Positions 18,510-27,872 are shown, numbered from the stretch's first letter. The stretch is 64,000 nucleotides of DNA from UMGS1696 sp964621755 (GCA_964621755.1 CAZUPI010000014.1:1-64000); one strand, 5' to 3'. Numbers and translations: made by a program. The notes: generated from the sequence alone by a model not told the origin.

Positions 18510-21500
18510 ATGCCTCTGAACATTCCCGATTACCATATTTCCCCCGATACTCTCCATATCGGGTGCGAAGAACCTCGCGCGTACTTTATCCCGTTCCAGT
18601 CTGCGGCGGCCGCCGAACGTGCCGCACGTACTGTGAACCGCAGTACCAGCCGTTACTTCAAATCCCTCTGCGGCGAGTGGAAATTCAAATTCTTCAAATC
18701 CCTCTATGACGTCACTTCCACTTGCGAAACACAGGATGGCTTTGACAAGCTGATCGTTCCCATGAGCTGGCAGGTAGCTCTCGGCCGCGGCCATGACGTT
18801 CCAAACTACACAAACGTTAACTATCCGATTCCGGTGGACCCGCCGTTTGTTCCCGACGAAAACCCGTGCGGCCTGTACGTACGTGACTTCACGGTTCCCG
18901 CTTCCATGTCCGGAAAGAAAGCATATCTCAATTTCGAAGGCGTCGATTCCGCGTTCTATGTATGGGTCAACGATAAGTTTGTAGCGTACAGCCAAGTCTC
19001 CCACCTTTCCACAGAAGTTGACGTTACCGACGTGCTCGTTCCCGGGAAAAATACCGTGAAAGTTCTCGTTCTCAAGTGGTCTGACGGTACCTATCTCGAA
19101 GACCAGGATATGTGGCGTATGTCCGGTATTTTCCGCGAAGCGTACCTTCTCTTCCGCGAGCCCGTCCATATCCGCGACATTTTCGTAAAGTGTGCCCTTG
19201 ATGATACCTTCACAAACGCCGACTTTACCGCAGAACTATCCCTCGCAGGTAAGGCTGACGTTGCATGGAAGCTCACATGCTCCTGCGGCAAGGTCGTCTC
19301 CGAAGGAACTGCCGCAATCGACGGCGACGGTGTAATCGCTATTCCGACGGTCGAGAACGTAAAGCTTTGGTCTGACGAAATCCCGAACCTCTATACGCTC
19401 ACATTGAGCTGCGGGGAAGAGCATATCGCCCTCCTCATCGGCGCAAGACGCGTGGAAATCGTCGGCAAGTGCATCCTGATTAACGGAAAGAAAGTAAAGG
19501 CGAAGGGCGTCAACCGTCACGACAGCCATCACCTGCTCGGCCATGCAACACCTGTAGAACATATGAAGCGCGACATTATGATTATGAAGGCGCACAACGT
19601 CAACATGGTCAGAACCTCGCACTATCCGAACGACCCGAGATTCACCTCTCTCTGCGATATCTACGGCCTGTATATCTGCGACGAGACCGATATCGAAACG
19701 CACGGTATGCATCCTTGGAACGGTCTGTCCGACAATCCTGAATGGGAAAAGGCGTACGTTGACCGCGCGCAGAGAATGGTAGAGCGCGACAAGAACCACC
19801 CGTGCATTATCTTCTGGTCCCTCGGAAACGAATCCGGACTTGGCAGAAACCATGCTGCTATGACCGCGTGGATTAAATCCCGCGATACTTCGAGAATCGT
19901 ACACTACGAAGGCGCGCACTCCGGTTACACCGGCGGCAAGCACAATCCTGACGTTACCGACGTTGAAAGCCATATGTATCCCCCGGCATCGTGGTGCAGC
20001 GAATACTGCGAGGACACAAACTTCACGCAGCCGCTGTTCCTCTGCGAATACTGCCACGCAATGGGCAACGGCCCCGGAGACTTGAGAGAATATTGGGAAT
20101 CCATTGAATCTCACGACGAATTCTTCGGCGGCTGCGTATGGGAATTCATCGACCACAGCGTTGCCATCGGAGACCGCTACGGCAATCCGTCCTTCACCTA
20201 TGGCGGCGACTTCGGCGACCATCCGAACGACGGCAACTTCTGCGTGGACGGTTTGGTATATCCCGACAGACGCGTTCATACAGGTCTGCTTGAACTGAAG
20301 GAAGCGCTCATGCCTGTGGCGGTTCGTGAAATCGTGCCCGGCAAGGTTGTGGTTAAGTCCCGCAGATACTTCAAGTGCCTGCGCGATATCTCGATGGCAT
20401 GGTCCGTCAAGCGCGATGGACAGGTTATCCTGTCCGGCGTATATCCGTCTCTGGCAATCGAGCCGCAAGGGGAAGCGGAATACACCTTCTTCGACAGCGT
20501 ACCGCAGGGCGGCATTGTGACCCTCGACCTCTCGTTCAGACAGAACGCACCCACCGAATGGGCAGAGGCCGGATACGAAGTCGGTATGGCGCAGTTTGTT
20601 TATGAGGAAGGCGTCACCACCGCAAAAGCTGACGAACCGCTTTATCCGGTAGAAGTATCGGAATGCAGACTGTACTACAAGATTGCAGTCGGCGAAACCC
20701 TTTATAAAATCAACAAGCATACCGGCTGCATCGACAGCATCATCGACAACGGGGAAGCGCTCATCATCCGTCCGATTATCCCGCAGATTTGGCGTGCACC
20801 CACCGACAACGACCGCAACGTCCGTTGGGAATGGCAGAGAAACGGCTTCGACAAGGCGCAGGTTAAGTGTTACTCCTGCACACTGGCAGAATCCACTCCG
20901 GATGAGGCAGTCGTAAAGGCTGAAATCTCCCTCGGCTGTGCGCCGCACAGTGTCATTCTCCACGCAAATGTTACCTACACCGTAAAATACGGCATGGGCA
21001 TTGACATTGCTTACGACGTGAAGTGGAGAGAGCGCGACCGTGAAAAGGATCACATCTTCTATCCGAGATTCGGCGTCAGACTGACCATGCCGGAGGGCAG
21101 CGAACAGATGAAGTACTTCGGCTACGGCCCGATGGAAAGCTACGTAGACAAGAGACTCGCTGCAAAGCTTGGAGAATATGCCTCTACTGTCACCGCAAAC
21201 TATGAGCCCTACGTATTCCCGCAGGAAAATTCGTCTCACTGGGGATGCAGATGGGCCGACGTCCACACCGTAGCGGGTCACGGCTTCCTGTTCACCGCAG
21301 ATGCGCCGTTCTCCTTCAATGCGTCGCACTTCTCGCCCGAACAGCTGACGAAAAAGGCACACCACTACGAGCTCGAGCGCGAACCGGAAACGACCGTCAT
21401 CATCGACTGCCGCCAGTCCGGTATCGGTTCCAACTCCTGCGGTCCTGCCCTCATGGAGAAATACCGCTTCAACGAGGACGAATTCCAGTGCAGAGTTCGC

Positions 21501-21560
21501 ATTACCCCGATGTTCGCATGGGAAGTTAACCCGTACGATGAAATCCGGAAGGAATATTGA
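18510..21560 (+). CDS. lacZ: beta-galactosidase, GH2 family
   Basis: This 1016-residue cytoplasmic enzyme hydrolyses terminal beta-D-galactosides such as lactose. It has the full LacZ architecture: sugar-binding and Ig-like domains, then a TIM barrel, then C-terminal beta domains. The acid/base is E441 in WSLGNESGLG and the nucleophile is E513 in LCEYCHAMGNG. There is no signal peptide. AAAGGAG lies 7 nt before the ATG. It is monocistronic, without a nearby permease or LacI-type regulator. Codon use is strongly biased (TTA, CTA and TCA nearly absent), like that of the ribosomal and RNA polymerase genes, which suggests high expression. Confidence 0.95.
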   Translation: MPLNIPDYHISPDTLHIGCEEPRAYFIPFQSAAAAERAARTVNRSTSRYFKSLCGEWKFKFFKSLYDVTSTCETQDGFDKLIVPMSWQVALGRGHDVPNYTNVNYPIPVDPPFVPDENPCGLYVRDFTVPASMSGKKAYLNFEGVDSAFYVWVNDKFVAYSQVSHLSTEVDVTDVLVPGKNTVKVLVLKWSDGTYLEDQDMWRMSGIFREAYLLFREPVHIRDIFVKCALDDTFTNADFTAELSLAGKADVAWKLTCSCGKVVSEGTAAIDGDGVIAIPTVENVKLWSDEIPNLYTLTLSCGEEHIALLIGARRVEIVGKCILINGKKVKAKGVNRHDSHHLLGHATPVEHMKRDIMIMKAHNVNMVRTSHYPNDPRFTSLCDIYGLYICDETDIETHGMHPWNGLSDNPEWEKAYVDRAQRMVERDKNHPCIIFWSLGNESGLGRNHAAMTAWIKSRDTSRIVHYEGAHSGYTGGKHNPDVTDVESHMYPPASWCSEYCEDTNFTQPLFLCEYCHAMGNGPGDLREYWESIESHDEFFGGCVWEFIDHSVAIGDRYGNPSFTYGGDFGDHPNDGNFCVDGLVYPDRRVHTGLLELKEALMPVAVREIVPGKVVVKSRRYFKCLRDISMAWSVKRDGQVILSGVYPSLAIEPQGEAEYTFFDSVPQGGIVTLDLSFRQNAPTEWAEAGYEVGMAQFVYEEGVTTAKADEPLYPVEVSECRLYYKIAVGETLYKINKHTGCIDSIIDNGEALIIRPIIPQIWRAPTDNDRNVRWEWQRNGFDKAQVKCYSCTLAESTPDEAVVKAEISLGCAPHSVILHANVTYTVKYGMGIDIAYDVKWRERDREKDHIFYPRFGVRLTMPEGSEQMKYFGYGPMESYVDKRLAAKLGEYASTVTANYEPYVFPQENSSHWGCRWADVHTVAGHGFLFTADAPFSFNASHFSPEQLTKKAHHYELEREPETTVIIDCRQSGIGSNSCGPALMEKYRFNEDEFQCRVRITPMFAWEVNPYDEIRKEY

Positions 21561-21574
21561 TTTTTTGGGATGTG

Positions 21575-21611
21575 CGTAAGGGGGGACTTTTTTCAAAAAG
21601 TCCCCCCTACG
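21575..21611. repeat. dispersed palindrome copy 4, convergent gene end
   Basis: cgtaaggggggacttttt pairs with aaaaagtcccccctacg, nearly perfect over 17 bp. It lies between the convergent lacZ and ABC exporter genes and may act as a two-way terminator. Confidence 0.8.
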
Positions 21612-21634
21612 TATCCCCGTATCCCCGCATCCAA

Positions 21635-23440
21635 TCAAGTAAACTGTGCGGAATGCAGGGAATAGTAGAAGCCTTTTTGAGACATGAGTTCATCGTGGGA
21701 GCCGTGTTCGATGACTTGGCCGTCGCGGAGGACGAAGATGATGTCGGCATTTTTGACTGTTGAAAGGCGATGTGCGATGACGAAGGAGGTACGGCCTTCC
21801 ATAAGCCCGCTCATGGCGGTTTGGATTCGCATTTCGGTCATGCTGTCTACGTTGGAGGTCGCTTCGTCGAGTATCAGGATGGGGGCGTCCGATATCATGG
21901 CGCGGGCGATGGTCAGGAGCTGCTTCTGACCCTTCGAAATATTGACGCCCTCGTCGGTGAGAACGGTATCATAGCCATGCGGCAGTCTCTCGATGAAGGA
22001 GTGGATGCCGGCCGCGCGTGCCGCTTTCTCGATTTCTTCACGCGATACCTCGCGCGGGGAGCCGTATGCGATGTTGTCCGCAATGGTTCCGCTGAACAGC
22101 CATGTGTCCTGTAGGACCATTGTATAGGAACGGCGGACTGACGAACGGACCGCGTGGGCAATGTCGCAGTCTTCCAGCTTCACTTTGCCGGAGTTCGGGT
22201 CGTAGAAGCGCATCAGCAAGTTGATAATCGTCGTCTTGCCCGCGCCTGTCGGCCCTACTATCGCCGCCGTCATCCCGGGTTTGATGTTCATGCACAGATC
22301 GTGGATAATCTGCCTTTCTTTGTCGTAGCCGAAGTTCACATGTTCTACGTCCACACGGCCTTTGACCGGGGTCTGTCTGCCAAGCTCCGGTGCGTCTATG
22401 TCGTCCGGGGATTCCTCCGCTTCGTCGAGAAGGCGGAAGACACGCTCGGCGGCAGCGGCGGCGGACTGAAGCTCGTTGATGATGTTTGCAGTCTCGTTGA
22501 TGGGGCCGCTGAACTTGCGCGAGTAGAGAACGAAGGAGGACACGTTGCCAATCGAGATGCCCCCCGCCAGATAGAGGAGGGAGCCGAATACGGAAACGAG
22601 GGTCAACGATATATTATTAATGAAGTTTACCGTGGGGCCGACCATTGTGCCATAGTAGTCCGCTTTGAAATATGCGTCTGCGGCGATTTGGTTTCGCTTG
22701 GCAAACCGGATGCACATTTCATCCTCCGCGTTGTACGCACGGACGGTCTTCTGTCCGGACAGACACTCCTCGGCGTATCCATTCAGCTCACCCAGCTTAC
22801 CGGAGCGGGCGCGGAATAGGGGTCTGAACACGCTCGCCATTTTTCCGGTCGTGACAATCGACAGCGGAACGGTCACGGAGAACACGAGACACAGCTTCGG
22901 GGATATCGACAGCATCATGATGAGAGAGCCGACGACTGTGACGACACTTGACGCGATTTGCACAAGGTCTGTGGACAGAGTGGCGTTGATGGTGTCGATG
23001 TCATAGGAGATACGTGAGATAATATCGCCTGTCTGGTTTTTGTCGAAATATTCGACCTTCATTTTCATGAGTTTTGCGAAGATATCCTCGCGCATCCGGC
23101 GTACGATGCCGCGCGACAGGTTGATCATTACGATTTGCAGAACGTATGCCGTTACAGACGACACGACATATGCCACCAGCATCAGGATGCAGTAGTAAAT
23201 AACCGTCTGAAAATCAACCTTGCCCGATTCGATTCCGATAGCGTCGATGGCGTAGCCGGACAGCTTTGGTCCGACGAGGGATAAGAGGTTGGAGAGAATC
23301 GATATCGCGAGCGCGCCGAGATAACCCCACTTGGCGTGGTACATATATTTACCGAGACGGAGGAGAACTTTCAGCTTCTTTTTGCTGACGTTTGCCACGA
23401 CGGTGTCCTCCGGTCTGGTGGCCTTTGGTCCTTTATTCAA
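21635..23440 (-). CDS. ABC exporter half-transporter, subunit with catalytic Glu
   Basis: This 601-residue half-transporter has six predicted membrane helices and a C-terminal nucleotide-binding domain. Walker A is GPTGAGKTTIINL and Walker B is ILILDEATSNVD with the catalytic Glu, but the signature is degenerate: ISKGQKQ in place of LSGGQ. The start is set at TTG 23440 because GGGAGG lies 8 nt upstream; this overlaps the preceding gene's stop by 8 nt. The longer frame upstream is not credible. It pairs with the next gene, whose defects are complementary, as in BmrCD/LmrCD-type heterodimers. Substrate (drug, lipid or peptide) is unknown. Confidence 0.9.
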   Translation of the reverse strand: MNKGPKATRPEDTVVANVSKKKLKVLLRLGKYMYHAKWGYLGALAISILSNLLSLVGPKLSGYAIDAIGIESGKVDFQTVIYYCILMLVAYVVSSVTAYVLQIVMINLSRGIVRRMREDIFAKLMKMKVEYFDKNQTGDIISRISYDIDTINATLSTDLVQIASSVVTVVGSLIMMLSISPKLCLVFSVTVPLSIVTTGKMASVFRPLFRARSGKLGELNGYAEECLSGQKTVRAYNAEDEMCIRFAKRNQIAADAYFKADYYGTMVGPTVNFINNISLTLVSVFGSLLYLAGGISIGNVSSFVLYSRKFSGPINETANIINELQSAAAAAERVFRLLDEAEESPDDIDAPELGRQTPVKGRVDVEHVNFGYDKERQIIHDLCMNIKPGMTAAIVGPTGAGKTTIINLLMRFYDPNSGKVKLEDCDIAHAVRSSVRRSYTMVLQDTWLFSGTIADNIAYGSPREVSREEIEKAARAAGIHSFIERLPHGYDTVLTDEGVNISKGQKQLLTIARAMISDAPILILDEATSNVDSMTEMRIQTAMSGLMEGRTSFVIAHRLSTVKNADIIFVLRDGQVIEHGSHDELMSQKGFYYSLHSAQFT

Positions 23441-25163
23441 GGAGTGCACCTCCCATCTGTGAATCGCTGATTTCCCGGTAGAGCGGACAGCTTGCGAGAA
23501 GCTCTTCGTGCGTTCCGCTTCCGGTGATTTTTCCGTCCTCCAAAACGAGGATGAGGTCGGCATGCTTTATCGAAGATACGCGCTGCGCGACGATAACGGA
23601 TGTGGCGTTTCTATCGTGGTTTTCCCGCAGCGCCTGTCTCAACCGCGCGTCTGTAGCGTAGTCGAGTGCGCTGGAGCTGTCGTCGAGAACCAGAATTTCC
23701 GGCATACCTGCAAGGGCGCGGCTTAAAATGACGCGCTGCTTCTGACCGCCGGACAGGTTCGCACCCTTGATGGTCAGTTCGTAGTCGAGGCCGCCTTCTT
23801 TTTCAGCGATGAAGTTCTCCGCCTGCGCATTTTTTGCGGCGGTCTTCATTTCCTCCTCTGTGAGGTGACGCCCGAAGTCGATATTTGCACGGATGGTATC
23901 CGCGAACAGAAAGTCGTTCTGGAATGCCGCGCCGAACTTTTTGGAGATATCCCCGCGGCTCATCGCACGAACATCCACTCCGTCGATTCTGACCGCGCCG
24001 GAGGATACGTCATACTGCCGCATGAGGAGGGCGATGAGGGTCGTTTTGCCCGCGCCCGTCGGACCGATGATACCGAGAGTTTGTCCCTTTTCCAGCGTGA
24101 AGGTGATATCCTCGAGGTTGTTTTTCACCCCGTTATACGAGAAATTCACGTGTTCGAACTCAATTTTGTGCTTCGAGACGCCGTTCTGCTGCACCGCGTA
24201 GCGTTCGTCGGCGTCCATGTCGTACGGCGTATCGAGGACTTCACCGATGCGGTTTGCGGACGCAATCCCCTTGGAAGCCATAATGAACATACGCGTCACG
24301 CTCATCATCGCGTTTAAGATAATGGTAAAGTAGGACATGAACGCGATAATTTTACCTGTTTCAGACACGCCTGCGTTGACGCGAATCGAGCCCACCGCGA
24401 TGACGGCGATGAGACCGAGGTTCATAAACAGATTCATGAGCGGGCTGGTGAGCGCCATATTGAGGGCGGCTTTTTTTTCGGCGTAGTTGAGGTTCCAGTT
24501 TGCTGCGTCGAAGCGGGATTTTTCTGCGTCTTCTTTGCAAAGCGCCTTGATAATGCGGACGCCTTGCGCATTTTCGCGGACGACGCGGGTCATGTTGTCG
24601 GTTTCGACCTGCTGCGTGCTGTAGAGCGGGATGCCGCGCTTGGAGATGAAGTAGACAAAGAAGCTGATAAACGGCATAATTGCGATGAGAACAAGGGTCA
24701 GCATAGGTTCAAGGGACGCCGCGATGATGATACCGCCAATCAGCAAGAGGGGGGCGCGCACACCCATGCGCTGAAACGTGCCCACCATTTGGTGAATGTT
24801 ATATGTATCGGAAGTCAGGCGGCTTTCGAGAGACGGAATGGTGAACTCGTCAATCTGCCTTGCCGAAAGATACGAAATCCGCCGGAACAGGTCGTTTCGG
24901 ATTTTTTCGGTGGTATCCCGTGCGACCCGCGCCGCGATACGGTTTGCACCGATGTTTCCGAGAATCGCGATGACAGAACAGACGACCATCAGCGCGCCGC
25001 AGAGGTAGATATTCCGCTTCACGCCTGTGGGAACGACGTCGTCGATGATAAACGACAGAAGCATCGGCAAAAATAAGTCCATAATGCTGCCGATAAACTT
25101 TATCGTAAATCCGAGCGTCATCTTCCCTATGAACGGTCGTACATAGGATAGGATGTGCTTCAC
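23433..25163 (-). CDS. ABC exporter half-transporter, subunit with degenerate Walker B
   Basis: This 576-residue protein has six N-terminal membrane helices and a nucleotide-binding domain. Walker A is GPTGAGKTTLIAL and the signature is the canonical LSGGQKQR. After Walker B the catalytic Glu is replaced by Asp (LVLDDSSSALD). It therefore supplies the good signature while its partner supplies the good Walker B, giving one consensus and one degenerate ATP site. It is the upstream gene of a translationally coupled pair. No promoter with good -35 and -10 hexamers was picked out in the A/T-rich upstream region. Confidence 0.92.
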   Translation of the reverse strand: MKHILSYVRPFIGKMTLGFTIKFIGSIMDLFLPMLLSFIIDDVVPTGVKRNIYLCGALMVVCSVIAILGNIGANRIAARVARDTTEKIRNDLFRRISYLSARQIDEFTIPSLESRLTSDTYNIHQMVGTFQRMGVRAPLLLIGGIIIAASLEPMLTLVLIAIMPFISFFVYFISKRGIPLYSTQQVETDNMTRVVRENAQGVRIIKALCKEDAEKSRFDAANWNLNYAEKKAALNMALTSPLMNLFMNLGLIAVIAVGSIRVNAGVSETGKIIAFMSYFTIILNAMMSVTRMFIMASKGIASANRIGEVLDTPYDMDADERYAVQQNGVSKHKIEFEHVNFSYNGVKNNLEDITFTLEKGQTLGIIGPTGAGKTTLIALLMRQYDVSSGAVRIDGVDVRAMSRGDISKKFGAAFQNDFLFADTIRANIDFGRHLTEEEMKTAAKNAQAENFIAEKEGGLDYELTIKGANLSGGQKQRVILSRALAGMPEILVLDDSSSALDYATDARLRQALRENHDRNATSVIVAQRVSSIKHADLILVLEDGKITGSGTHEELLASCPLYREISDSQMGGALLE

Positions 25164-25283
25164 ATTTGCCTCCGGATTGAATTATTACAAAAAAAATAAA
25201 ATTTTTAATATTATATCATATTTTTTTCTTTACTGCAAGCAAGCTCCAATATTAAATACGGTTTAAAAATTAACTTTTTCCGC

Positions 25284-25316
25284 AAAAAAAGCGAACGGTC
25301 TGTAGAAGGCCGTTCG
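25284..25316 (-). terminator. iscS-iscU operon terminator
   Basis: On the minus strand cgaacggcc/ggtcgttcg-type arms (plus 25292-25300 and 25308-25316) form a 9-bp stem with one wobble, followed by a run of seven T (plus 25284-25290). Confidence 0.85.
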
Positions 25317-25368
25317 GCAGGATGTTTACTTTTGCACAAGACGCAGGATTTTCTGAAATTCCGCCCCC

Positions 25369-25420
25369 AAAAGTTTTTTCAGGGGCGCGGGGGTACTTTT
25401 CCTCAAAAAAGTACCCCCGC
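25369..25420. repeat. dispersed palindrome copy 5 with flank
   Basis: The flank aaaagttttttcagggg precedes gcgggggtactttt, which pairs with aaaaaagtacccccgc (25387-25420). It lies between the iscU stop and the operon terminator, so it is in the 3' untranslated part of iscSU. Confidence 0.8.
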
Positions 25421-25450
25421 AAAATCTTTAATTAATAAGTATTATATACT

Positions 25451-25882
25451 TCATTCCCCACAGTGAGCACACGATTCGCAGTCCGGGAAGATTGCGGGGT
25501 CGTATGCGATTCCATGGCGGTCGTAGTAGTCTTTGAGCGCGACCTTGATTGCTTCTTCGGCAAGGACAGAACAGTGCATCTTGTGGGCCGGAAGTCCGTC
25601 GAGCGCTTCCGCTACCGCCTTATTGGTGAGCTGCATGGCTTCTGATACCGGCTTCCCCTTTATCATCTCTGTCGCCATAGAGCTGGACGCAATCGCCGAA
25701 CCGCAGCCGAATGTTTCAAACTTTACGTCGGTAATCGTGTCGTTGTCGATTTTCAAATATATCTTCATGATGTCGCCGCACTTCGAGTTCCCGACTTCAC
25801 CTACGCCGTCCGCATTCTCAATGACGCCCACGTTGCGCGGATTTCTGAAGTGGTCCATCACTTTCTCACTGTATAATGCCAT
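25451..25882 (-). CDS. iscU: iron-sulfur cluster scaffold protein IscU/NifU-type
   Basis: This 143-residue scaffold accepts sulfur from IscS and assembles Fe-S clusters. The three ligand cysteines are C35 (NSKCGD), C60 (FGCGSAIASSS) and C104 (HCSVLAEEAI). The C terminus has an additional cluster of cysteines, C135, C138 and C141, ending CESCAHCGE. The start at 25882 (MALYSEKVMDHF) follows GGAGGG; the longer open frame is not used. It begins 11 nt after iscS, so the two form an operon. Confidence 0.92.
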   Translation of the reverse strand: MALYSEKVMDHFRNPRNVGVIENADGVGEVGNSKCGDIMKIYLKIDNDTITDVKFETFGCGSAIASSSMATEMIKGKPVSEAMQLTNKAVAEALDGLPAHKMHCSVLAEEAIKVALKDYYDRHGIAYDPAIFPDCESCAHCGE

Positions 25883-25893
25883 AATTACCCTCC

Positions 25894-27084
25894 TTATTTC
25901 AATATAAATTCTTTTTTTCCGCTGTTTTTGTCTCTCCACAGCGGGGACATATTGCGCAGATAATCAACTACTTCCGGTATTTTTTCGAGCATATAGTCGA
26001 CTTCAGCGTCTGTATTCTCTTCGCAAAGGGACAACCGCAGCGAGCCGTGTGCAATCTCATGCGGGCGCCCAATTGCCAGCAGCACGTGGCTCGGGTCCAG
26101 AGAACCGGACGTACACGCGGAACCGGACGACGCACAAATTCCATACTCATCAAGCATCAGAAGCAGGCTCTCGCCCTCGATTCCTTCAAAGCACATGCTT
26201 ACATTGCCGGGCAGACGGTGTTCCAAGTCGCCGTTTACCGCGGAATGCGGGATTTTCGACAGTCCCTCGATGAGACGGTCGCGCAGCGCTGATACCTTTG
26301 CGGTGTTTTCTTCCATATGCTCGACCGCTTCGCAAAGTGCCGCTGTCATGCCTGCGATTCCGGCAATGTTTTCCGTTCCCGCACGTTTCCCGCGCTCCTG
26401 ACTGCCGCCTTCGATAAGATTTGTCAGCGTGATGCCGCGGCGTACGTACAGAGCGCCGACGCCCTTTGGACCGTGGAACTTATGTGCCGCAAGGGAGAGC
26501 ATATCGATATTTTGCTCTACCACGTTTATCGGAAGGTGTCCGGCCGCCTGAACCGCGTCGGTGTGGAACAGAACGCCGTGGTCACGGCAAATTTTTCCGA
26601 TTTCGGCAATCGGCATAACCGACCCGATTTCGTTGTTCGCATACATGATGGTCACAAGGCAAGTATCCTCGCGGATGGCATCCTCGACCTGTTCAGGCGT
26701 GATGGTGCCGTTCTCATGGACGTCGAGCAGGGTGATTTCGTATCCTTGCTTTTCCAGCTTTTTCAGTGTATGCAGAACGGCGTGATGTTCGAATGCAGTT
26801 GAAATGATATGTTTCCGGTTCTTCTTCGCGCCGATTGCAGCGGCGGTAAGAATTGCCTGATTGTCAGATTCACTTCCACCCGACGTGAAATAAATCTCAC
26901 GCGCCGTGGCGCCGAGCACTCCCGCGATTTTTTCACGGAAGTTGGCGAGCGCCTCCGCGGCGGTCTGTCCGACCGAGTGTAGACTTGAAGGATTTCCATA
27001 AATATTATCCAGATACGGCAGCATTGCGTCGATTGCAGTGCGGCTCATTTTGGTAGTAGCAGCATTATCAGCGTAAATGGTCAT
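25894..27084 (-). CDS. iscS: cysteine desulfurase
   Basis: This 396-residue PLP enzyme converts cysteine to alanine and passes persulfide sulfur to IscU. The PLP lysine is K202 in AAHKFHGPKG. The active-site cysteine is C324 in SSGSACTSGS, on the long-loop segment typical of group I enzymes. The N terminus IYADNAATTK is canonical. AAAGGAGA precedes the ATG. It is transcribed from its own consensus promoter downstream of iscR, with a leader of about 175 nt, and leads directly into iscU. Confidence 0.95.
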   Translation of the reverse strand: MTIYADNAATTKMSRTAIDAMLPYLDNIYGNPSSLHSVGQTAAEALANFREKIAGVLGATAREIYFTSGGSESDNQAILTAAAIGAKKNRKHIISTAFEHHAVLHTLKKLEKQGYEITLLDVHENGTITPEQVEDAIREDTCLVTIMYANNEIGSVMPIAEIGKICRDHGVLFHTDAVQAAGHLPINVVEQNIDMLSLAAHKFHGPKGVGALYVRRGITLTNLIEGGSQERGKRAGTENIAGIAGMTAALCEAVEHMEENTAKVSALRDRLIEGLSKIPHSAVNGDLEHRLPGNVSMCFEGIEGESLLLMLDEYGICASSGSACTSGSLDPSHVLLAIGRPHEIAHGSLRLSLCEENTDAEVDYMLEKIPEVVDYLRNMSPLWRDKNSGKKEFILK

Positions 27085-27130
27085 AGATTCTCCTTTATTT
27101 TGTTTCCTGAGTTGAAAATTTTATGCTCGC

Positions 27131-27217
27131 TTACGAGTCCTTTTGAACGCGCAAGCGTACGCAGCGGCGTCCCGCCGATTCACTAGCCAATTGATTTGAT
27201 GTATAAATGTTTGCCAT
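27131..27217 (-). other. possible 28-codon upstream ORF in the iscS leader
   Basis: Minus-strand ATG at 27217 opens 28 codons (MANIYTSNQLASESAGRRC and nine more) ending at TAA 27131, inside the iscS 5' leader. Only a purine-rich stretch precedes the ATG, not a clear Shine-Dalgarno site. It could be a leader peptide or chance. The second half contains a GC-rich, self-complementary stretch. Confidence 0.25.
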
Positions 27218-27265
27218 TTCTTTTCTCTTTTATTCACCAACCTATTTTCCTAGTTCGTTAGTAGT

Positions 27266-27294
27266 ATTATACGCTAAGAAATATACCTTGTCAA
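27266..27294 (-). promoter_or_regulatory. iscSU promoter with possible Rrf2-type operator
   Basis: Minus-strand TTGACA (plus 27289-27294) and TATAAT (plus 27266-27271), 17 nt apart, are both perfect. The -35 lies inside an inverted repeat ACCT-ATTGACA-AGGT (about plus 27284-27300), a plausible site for the adjacent IscR-type regulator. The operator is an inference. Confidence 0.8.
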
Positions 27295-27379
27295 TAGGTT
27301 AAGAGAAAAAAATATTGAAGAAAATGAAAAATCTGAAAGAAAAAAAGCGGGAAGGTCTTTGGAGAAAGGATTCAATGTC

Positions 27380-27811
27380 TTAAATTTCGTAATTTAATTG
27401 ACCATCATCCAAAAGCAGGTCTGCAAGGGTGACGGAGTCAAGGTAATTATTGATAATTTTGCTGAGGTGTTCCCACATTGGGAAGGTCTTGCAGTGACCG
27501 GCGCGGGAACATTTATTGGTGCTGCCTTCAATCAGGCAAGACACTGGCGCAAGGGTGCCTTCTACCAAGCGCAAGATACTTCCGGCGGTATATTCGGACA
27601 CGGAGCGGTTCAGTCTGTATCCGCCGCCCTTTCCGCGGAGGCCATCGACATAGCCCGCTTTTGAGAGGACAACAATGATACTCTCAAGGTATTTTTCGGA
27701 TATTTTCTGGCTTTCCGCAATCACGCCAAGAGGGATGTATTCGCCGCTTGGATATTTGGCAAGCTCCAGCATCACGCGGAGTGCGTATCGGCCTTTTGTT
27801 GATATCAGCAT
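27380..27811 (-). CDS. iscR: Rrf2-family, IscR-like Fe-S regulator
   Basis: This 143-residue winged-helix repressor begins MLISTKGRYALRVMLELA, as Rrf2 proteins do. Three cysteines, C92, C101 and C107, occupy the loop that binds a [2Fe-2S] cluster in IscR; CymR-type members lack them. The ATG at 27811 is favoured over the upstream GTG because GAGG lies 6 nt before it. It is upstream of iscS in the same direction but separated by 295 nt and a strong promoter. It probably represses iscSU, and possibly itself, when Fe-S supply is adequate. Confidence 0.9.
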   Translation of the reverse strand: MLISTKGRYALRVMLELAKYPSGEYIPLGVIAESQKISEKYLESIIVVLSKAGYVDGLRGKGGGYRLNRSVSEYTAGSILRLVEGTLAPVSCLIEGSTNKCSRAGHCKTFPMWEHLSKIINNYLDSVTLADLLLDDGQLNYEI

Positions 27812-27843
27812 GATGTTCCTCACTTTCGTTGTGACATAAACAT

Positions 27844-27872
27844 ATTATACTACAGTGTTTATAGGAAATCAA
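27844..27872 (-). promoter_or_regulatory. iscR promoter
   Basis: Minus-strand TTGATT (plus 27867-27872) and TATAAT (plus 27844-27849) are 17 nt apart and 32 nt before the iscR start. Confidence 0.8.

Noticed and set aside
19236..21638. 800-codon open frame opposite lacZ
   Set aside because: Shadow of lacZ codon bias; it spans catalytic regions of a well-defined enzyme on the other strand.
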